From Verrucomicrobiaceae bacterium (lineage in GTDB: Bacteria > Verrucomicrobiota > Verrucomicrobiae > Verrucomicrobiales > Akkermansiaceae): a stretch of 9,071 nucleotides of DNA. The translations under genes were made by a program, and so were the position numbers. The notes beneath the pieces are model-generated. The model did not search any database, had not been told where the DNA came from, and saw nothing but the letters and a program-made list of their open reading frames with translations. The DNA is taken from contig CANBTO010000172.1 of assembly GCA_947372405.1 (NCBI GenBank), positions 1-9,071 of the forward strand, read 5' to 3'. This document shows positions 7,398 through 9,071 of the stretch, one piece after another (position 1 is the stretch's first letter; the number at the start of each line of letters is the position of its first letter).

Positions 7398-7613
7398 ACT
7401 GCACGCTGTCGTCAGCCATCATTTGCAAGATGGATGGGTTTATCGTCGCCTGCCCATGGTGGATTCGATGATCCGCCAGCATCGGATGACCGGAAAAAAT
7501 GCAGTCATGAGCTATTTGGGTATTTACAATATGCATTCAAGCGCTAGTCTCATCTTTGGTCCTTGAGAAATGATCCAAACCAGCCGAAATCAGAGCTTCA
7601 AGCAATCCAAGCC
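7398..7613 (+). other. 216-bp intergenic region with hairpin potential
   Basis: No gene is visible here. A possible stem-loop lies at 7463-7487: 8 bp including one G-U pair, with a 9-nt loop and CGATG/CATCG at its core. A competing ATCCG/CGGAT fold lies at 7471-7487. Weaker 5-bp stems occur at 7416-7433 and 7434-7457. None is followed by a T-tract on this strand, so an intrinsic terminator is not demonstrated. TACAAT at 7525-7530 matches a -10 element in five of six positions, but no good -35 is at the right distance. No SD precedes ATG 7614. Confidence 0.4.
7463..7487 (+). terminator. weak stem-loop, possible end of esterase transcript
   Basis: The stem pairs 7463-7470 with 7480-7487 (one G-U), with loop 7471-7479. 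It sits 66 bases after the esterase stop, which is a sensible place for a terminator. The bases that follow are A-rich rather than T-rich, so a Rho-independent mechanism on this strand is doubtful. It may be only a pause site or chance. Confidence 0.2.
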
Positions 7614-9071
7614 ATGAAAATTCAAGAGTCTCGCTCCAAGCTGATGGTGCCCCGGGCTCAGCGGGGTTTCGCATTGGTCGTCACGCTTTCACTGATGGTG
7701 CTGCTTACCATCGTCGCGGTGGGCTTGCTTGGACTTTCCAGCATCGCTCTGCGCAGTGGAGCGCAGGGTGCTGCGCAGTCGGTGGCGCGGGCAAACGCCC
7801 GCTTGGCGCTGATGTTGGCGATCGGCGATTTGCAAAAACAACTCGGCCCGGACCGGGCGATCACGGCTACATCAGAGATTCTTGCCACATCGTCCGCTCC
7901 GGTTGCCAAACCCAACACCATTGGGGTCTGGGAGTCTTGGTTTGATTTCAATCCGAGTAGCAATCCGCTTCCAGATTACAAAACCTCGAAAACCAGCCGT
8001 TTCCGACGCTGGCTGGTTTCAAGTGTCGATGTGACGGCTACCCAGTCCCTGGTCTTTGCCAAAAACCCTTGGACTGGCCGGACAATCGAACTTGTTGGCA
8101 ACGGCACACTAGGTGCCGCCGCCACCTCTACCGGTAAAGTGACCGCCGGTTTGGTGCCGATTTCAAATAACGGCACTGTCCAAGGTTCCTATGGGTGGCA
8201 TGTTGCCGATGAATCGGTGAAAGCCCGCGTCAATCTCTACCGCGATCCCAACCAGAACACGACCCTCGCACAAAAGCGGGCCTTGCTTGCCGGCCAACGC
8301 CCGAGTCCTACGGTCGTGAAAAGTCCCGACGGCAGTCTGCTGACCTGCCTTCCCTCCGACCTCACCGCCGCCGATTTTACCAAAGCCATGGCCAGCTCAG
8401 GCAAAATCATCGATCTCAACCAAGCCGAACTGCTGGACCAGGCGAAGGGTAAGGTCAAACCGTCCCGCAATGACATCACCCCCTATTCCATGGGAGTGTT
8501 GGCCGACGTGCGCGGCGGCGGCCTCAAGCAGGATTTGTCGTCCATGTTCGAGATGAGCGCCGACGGAAGCAAGCTGCCCACCGAATTCAACGGCAAGAAA
8601 TTGTATCAATCGACGCATGGAATAACAGGTGTTTCGGATCCCAATTGGAATGCGCTGGCCGGTTATTATAACTCCTTCAGGAGCCTCGCGAGCCTCGAAA
8701 CCAGCCCGAGTTTCACCGTCAACCAAGCTGCCATTTCCAACGCTCCGGTTCCTGTCGCATACAACCCGGCCCCTGTCATCGCCAAGGTCGATACCATCTT
8801 CAGCGTGGTGGCCAGACCAACAAGCGATGTCTGGTGGATCAACACCAACCCCCCCGTAAAAGATTATTTTGATTACCATTTGAATCTCATTTTCACGCCG
8901 GTTGTCACCCTGCACAACCCCTATAATGTCAATATCTCCTTCCAAAAAATGGAGGTCAGTTTCGAAAATATACCGGTCGCTTTCAACTTCATGTTCCAAG
9001 CGGGTGGTAGCGGAGGATTCGCTTCCCAGAGCGTGGAACCGGGGAATTTCGAAGCCATCAATACCATGAAC
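7614..9071 (+). CDS. pilin-like protein, Verru_Chthon cassette protein A-like (3' end outside window)
   Basis: From ATG 7614 the frame is open for 486 codons to the right edge with no stop, so the gene is truncated by the window. The N-terminus has a basic leader (K2-R17) and then G18-F19 ALVVTLSLMVLLTIVAVGLL, a prepilin-type cleavage site and membrane helix. The first mature residues are F-A-L-V-V, so the Glu at mature position 5 of major pilins is missing, as in PilX/GspK-type minor pilins. The large mature part contains a tract resembling Verru_Chthon cassette protein A (TIGR02600 from memory): PVIAKVDTIFSVVARP and, further on, TPVVTLHNPYNVNISF. That family is long, around a thousand residues as I recall, and heads a cluster with shorter prepilin-like proteins B, C and D. 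Those would lie downstream, beyond this window. It is likely exported through, or assembled with, a type II secretion or type IV pilus-like machine. Start choice rests on the leader preceding the prepilin motif; there is no SD. Confidence 0.82.
   Translation, partial: MKIQESRSKLMVPRAQRGFALVVTLSLMVLLTIVAVGLLGLSSIALRSGAQGAAQSVARANARLALMLAIGDLQKQLGPDRAITATSEILATSSAPVAKPNTIGVWESWFDFNPSSNPLPDYKTSKTSRFRRWLVSSVDVTATQSLVFAKNPWTGRTIELVGNGTLGAAATSTGKVTAGLVPISNNGTVQGSYGWHVADESVKARVNLYRDPNQNTTLAQKRALLAGQRPSPTVVKSPDGSLLTCLPSDLTAADFTKAMASSGKIIDLNQAELLDQAKGKVKPSRNDITPYSMGVLADVRGGGLKQDLSSMFEMSADGSKLPTEFNGKKLYQSTHGITGVSDPNWNALAGYYNSFRSLASLETSPSFTVNQAAISNAPVPVAYNPAPVIAKVDTIFSVVARPTSDVWWINTNPPVKDYFDYHLNLIFTPVVTLHNPYNVNISFQKMEVSFENIPVAFNFMFQAGGSGGFASQSVEPGNFEAINTMN

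Noticed and set aside
8397..8999. Minus-strand open frame of 200 codons near the right edge
   Set aside because: It is antisense to the pilin-like gene, which has a clear prepilin N-terminus and an uninterrupted frame to the window end.
1..9071. CRISPR arrays, tRNA or rRNA genes, insertion sequences, toxin-antitoxin or phage-defence genes
   Set aside because: I looked for spaced direct repeats, transposase motifs, inverted-repeat ends and defence-type domains and saw none. Repetition in the window is explained by the paralogous gene pair.

Overview
The window looks like a stretch of a Verrucomicrobiota chromosome (GC-rich, all genes on the + strand). The main evidence is the gene at the right edge. 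It has a PilX/GspK-like prepilin N-terminus and a body resembling 'Verru_Chthon cassette protein A', a long pilin-like family described from Verrucomicrobium and Chthoniobacter. Secreted PDZ/HEAT proteins with a central domain of unknown function, a secreted SGNH-type acetylesterase, and starts that mostly lack a Shine-Dalgarno sequence all fit the same phylum. The phylum assignment is an inference from gene content, not from a marker gene.

Layout: (1) 1-950, the 3' part of a DUF3863/DUF3864-like protein. Its reading frame is open to the left edge, so the ATG at 48 is internal. (2) 1037-3445 and (3) 3485-5866, two tandem paralogues that appear to be secreted. Each has a signal peptide, a PDZ domain, a large mostly helical central domain (probably DUF6288) with strictly conserved His/Asp/Cys motifs, and a HEAT-repeat C-terminal part. 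Gaps of 86 and 39 bp suggest that 1-3 form one transcription unit. (4) 5867-6176, a non-coding gap carrying a good sigma70-type promoter candidate. (5) 6177-7397, a secreted sialate O-acetylesterase/CE6-like esterase (SASA domain). (6) 7398-7613, a second non-coding gap with hairpin potential. (7) 7614 to the right edge, the first 486 codons of the pilin-like protein, which continues outside the window.

Taken together, genes 1-5 look like a small export-directed locus, perhaps for handling acetylated or otherwise decorated glycans. Only the esterase supports that reading directly. The most interesting content is the tandem pair of PDZ/helical-domain/HEAT proteins next to a TIM-barrel protein of unknown function: three uncharacterised proteins in an apparent operon, with a conserved polar motif set that looks like an active or metal site. 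The pilin-like gene appears to start a separate unit.
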